The notes beneath the pieces were generated by a model. That model did no database searches. It was not told the DNA's origin and worked only from the letters and a program-made list of their open reading frames with translations. The translations under genes and the position numbers were made by a program. Source: CAZAQB01 sp964487155 (lineage in GTDB: Bacteria; Pseudomonadota; Gammaproteobacteria; Nitrococcales; Nitrococcaceae). Taken from it: DNA of 13,882 nt. Below, piece by piece: positions 12,899-13,882 of this stretch (position 1 is the first letter of the stretch; every line of letters begins with the position of its first letter). The DNA is taken from the NCBI GenBank assembly GCA_964487155.1, contig CAZAQB010000090.1:1-13882 (forward strand), read 5' to 3'.

Positions 12899-13837
12899 AT
12901 GAGTTTAGATGCCACCGCCGGTCCCTACCTGGGCCGCTTCGCCCCCAGCCCAACCGGCCCCCTGCACTTCGGCTCCCTGGTGGCGGCCGTCGGCAGCTAT
13001 CTGGACGCCCGCCGCCACGCAGGCGCCTGGGGGGTGCGCATCGATGATCTGGACCGCACCCGCACAGTGCCGGGGGCGGCGGACCACATCCTGCGTACCC
13101 TGGAGGCCTTCGCGCTGGAGTGGGACGGCCCGGTGGTCCGGCAGACCGACCGCGACCCAGCCTACCAGGACGCCCTGGACCGGCTAATCGCAGCGGGGCG
13201 GGCCTACGGCTGCGGCTGCACCCGGCGACAGGTCCAGGCCGCGGGACGCGCGGGCGCAGCGGGCGTGGTGTATCCAGGCACCTGCCGCGGCGGTATTCCC
13301 GGCGGCAGGCCACCCCGGACATACCGGATGCTCACCGAGCACGCTCCGGTGAGCTTCACGGACCTGCGCCGCGGCACGGTGGCCTGCGATCTGGAGCGGG
13401 ACATCGGCGATTTCCTGGTGCGCCGGGGGGACGGCCTGTTCGCCTACCACCTGGCTTGCGTGGTCGACGACGCCGCGCTGGGCGCCAGCCACGTGGTACG
13501 CGGCGGCGACCTGCTCGACTGCACGGCCCCCCAGATTCTGCTTCAGGAGGTTCTGGACCTGCCGACGCCGGCCTACCTGCATCTGCCGGTGGCGGTGAAC
13601 GCCGAGGGCACCAAGCTTAGCAAGCAGACCGGGGCCGCGGCGGTGGATCCCTCGACTGCCGGGCCAGTGCTCACCGCCGTGCTGGGGTTCCTGGGCCATC
13701 CACCGCCGGCGGAGCTGGCCGGCGCGCCCCCGGCGCAACAGCTGGCCTGGGCGGTGGAGGCATGGGATCGGGACCGGATTCCGGCGGCGGCCACCGTGCC
13801 AGCGCCGGCGCCGGGGGGACTGGGGGATGAGGACTGA
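12899..13837 (+). CDS. gluQRS: Glutamyl-Q tRNA(Asp) synthetase
   Basis: A truncated paralogue of glutamyl-tRNA synthetase that attaches glutamate to the queuosine base at position 34 of tRNA(Asp). The 312-residue protein has only the catalytic half. Visible features are RFAPSPTGPLHFGSL (13-27, with the HIGH-like HFGS), RIDDLDRTR (47-55), and the zinc site Cys105, Cys107, Tyr125 and Cys129 in GCGC and YPGTCR. VVRGGDLLDCTAPQ (199-211) and the KMSKS-like KLSKQ (239-243) follow. The anticodon-binding domain of GluRS is absent, as expected. The C-terminus is Pro/Ala-rich and ends GDED at a tandem repeat. The ATG lacks a Shine-Dalgarno; a TACACT at 12887-12892 is close enough to suggest a leaderless transcript. 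queF, from the same queuosine pathway, lies 2.3 kb away. dksA, the usual neighbour, is not seen on the visible side. Confidence 0.95.
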   Translation: MSLDATAGPYLGRFAPSPTGPLHFGSLVAAVGSYLDARRHAGAWGVRIDDLDRTRTVPGAADHILRTLEAFALEWDGPVVRQTDRDPAYQDALDRLIAAGRAYGCGCTRRQVQAAGRAGAAGVVYPGTCRGGIPGGRPPRTYRMLTEHAPVSFTDLRRGTVACDLERDIGDFLVRRGDGLFAYHLACVVDDAALGASHVVRGGDLLDCTAPQILLQEVLDLPTPAYLHLPVAVNAEGTKLSKQTGAAAVDPSTAGPVLTAVLGFLGHPPPAELAGAPPAQQLAWAVEAWDRDRIPAAATVPAPAPGGLGDED

Positions 13838-13870
13838 GGACTGAGGACTGAGGACTGAGGACTGAGGACA
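13829..13870 (+). repeat. 7-bp tandem repeat (GAGGACT), six copies, across the gluQRS stop
   Basis: Five exact copies of GAGGACT from 13829 to 13863 and a sixth reading GAGGACA at 13864-13870. The first copy supplies the last codons of gluQRS and the stop TGA spans copies 1 and 2, so copy-number change would not alter the protein. The repeat continues to near the window edge, where GCCGGATG (13875-13882) begins, the same 8 bases that open the REP-like palindrome at 11400. Confidence 0.9.
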
Positions 13871-13882
13871 GGATGCCGGATG

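Noticed and set aside
12892..12899. TGACGTCA perfect palindrome at the gluQRS start as an operator
   Set aside because: Eight-base palindrome overlapping the ATG with no second copy nearby; chance is likely.

Overview
The window is very GC-rich, protein-dense DNA from a Gram-negative bacterium, most likely a gammaproteobacterium. Support comes from a CysZ-type sulfate permease, GluQRS (essentially a proteobacterial enzyme), outer-membrane machinery (lipoprotein, beta-barrel, LolA-like protein) and REP-like palindromes in a convergent intergenic region. A high-GC member of the Chromatiales/Ectothiorhodospiraceae would fit, but that placement is inference only.

Region A (1-5847) reads as one plus-strand operon entering from the left edge. 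It starts with the 3' part of an active short-chain dehydrogenase/ketoreductase (SDR), then a second SDR that has lost both its cofactor loop and its catalytic residues. Four envelope genes and a lipoprotein gene follow: a LolD/MacB-type ABC ATPase, a MacB/FtsX-type permease, a LolA-like periplasmic protein with a twin-arginine-like signal, a predicted outer-membrane beta-barrel, and a TPR-like lipoprotein. Together they look like a dedicated inner-to-outer-membrane export or assembly route for a lipid-like product or a lipoprotein.

Region B (5894-9606) is a tightly coupled set: accD, tyrA (prephenate/arogenate dehydrogenase), fabD and accA. It supplies malonyl-ACP plus a tyrosine precursor. 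The last three junctions overlap, so these genes are probably made in step. With the ketoreductases of region A, this suggests the right-hand part of a type II fatty-acid/polyketide-like biosynthetic cluster whose product may carry an aromatic head group (an aryl-polyene-type pigment is one candidate) and is placed in the envelope. The ketosynthases, acyl carrier protein and dehydratases that would prove this are not in the window and would have to lie to the left.

Region C (9676-11355) holds unlinked-looking genes on the same strand: a DUF2147 protein, queF (queuosine pathway) and cysZ (sulfate uptake). A 302-bp convergent gap (11356-11657) is full of repeats: a REP-like palindrome, three copies of an 8-mer, and two inverted copies of a GTAGGGTGGG-type repeat forming a REPIN/MITE-like unit. 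Region D has a minus-strand class I/II aminotransferase diverging from gluQRS, with a four-copy 9-bp tandem repeat in the shared 77-bp upstream region. A six-copy 7-bp tandem repeat begins in the last codons of gluQRS.

The most unusual points are the pairing of an intact and a catalytically dead SDR, tyrA embedded among malonyl-CoA genes, and the co-location of those genes with an envelope export module.
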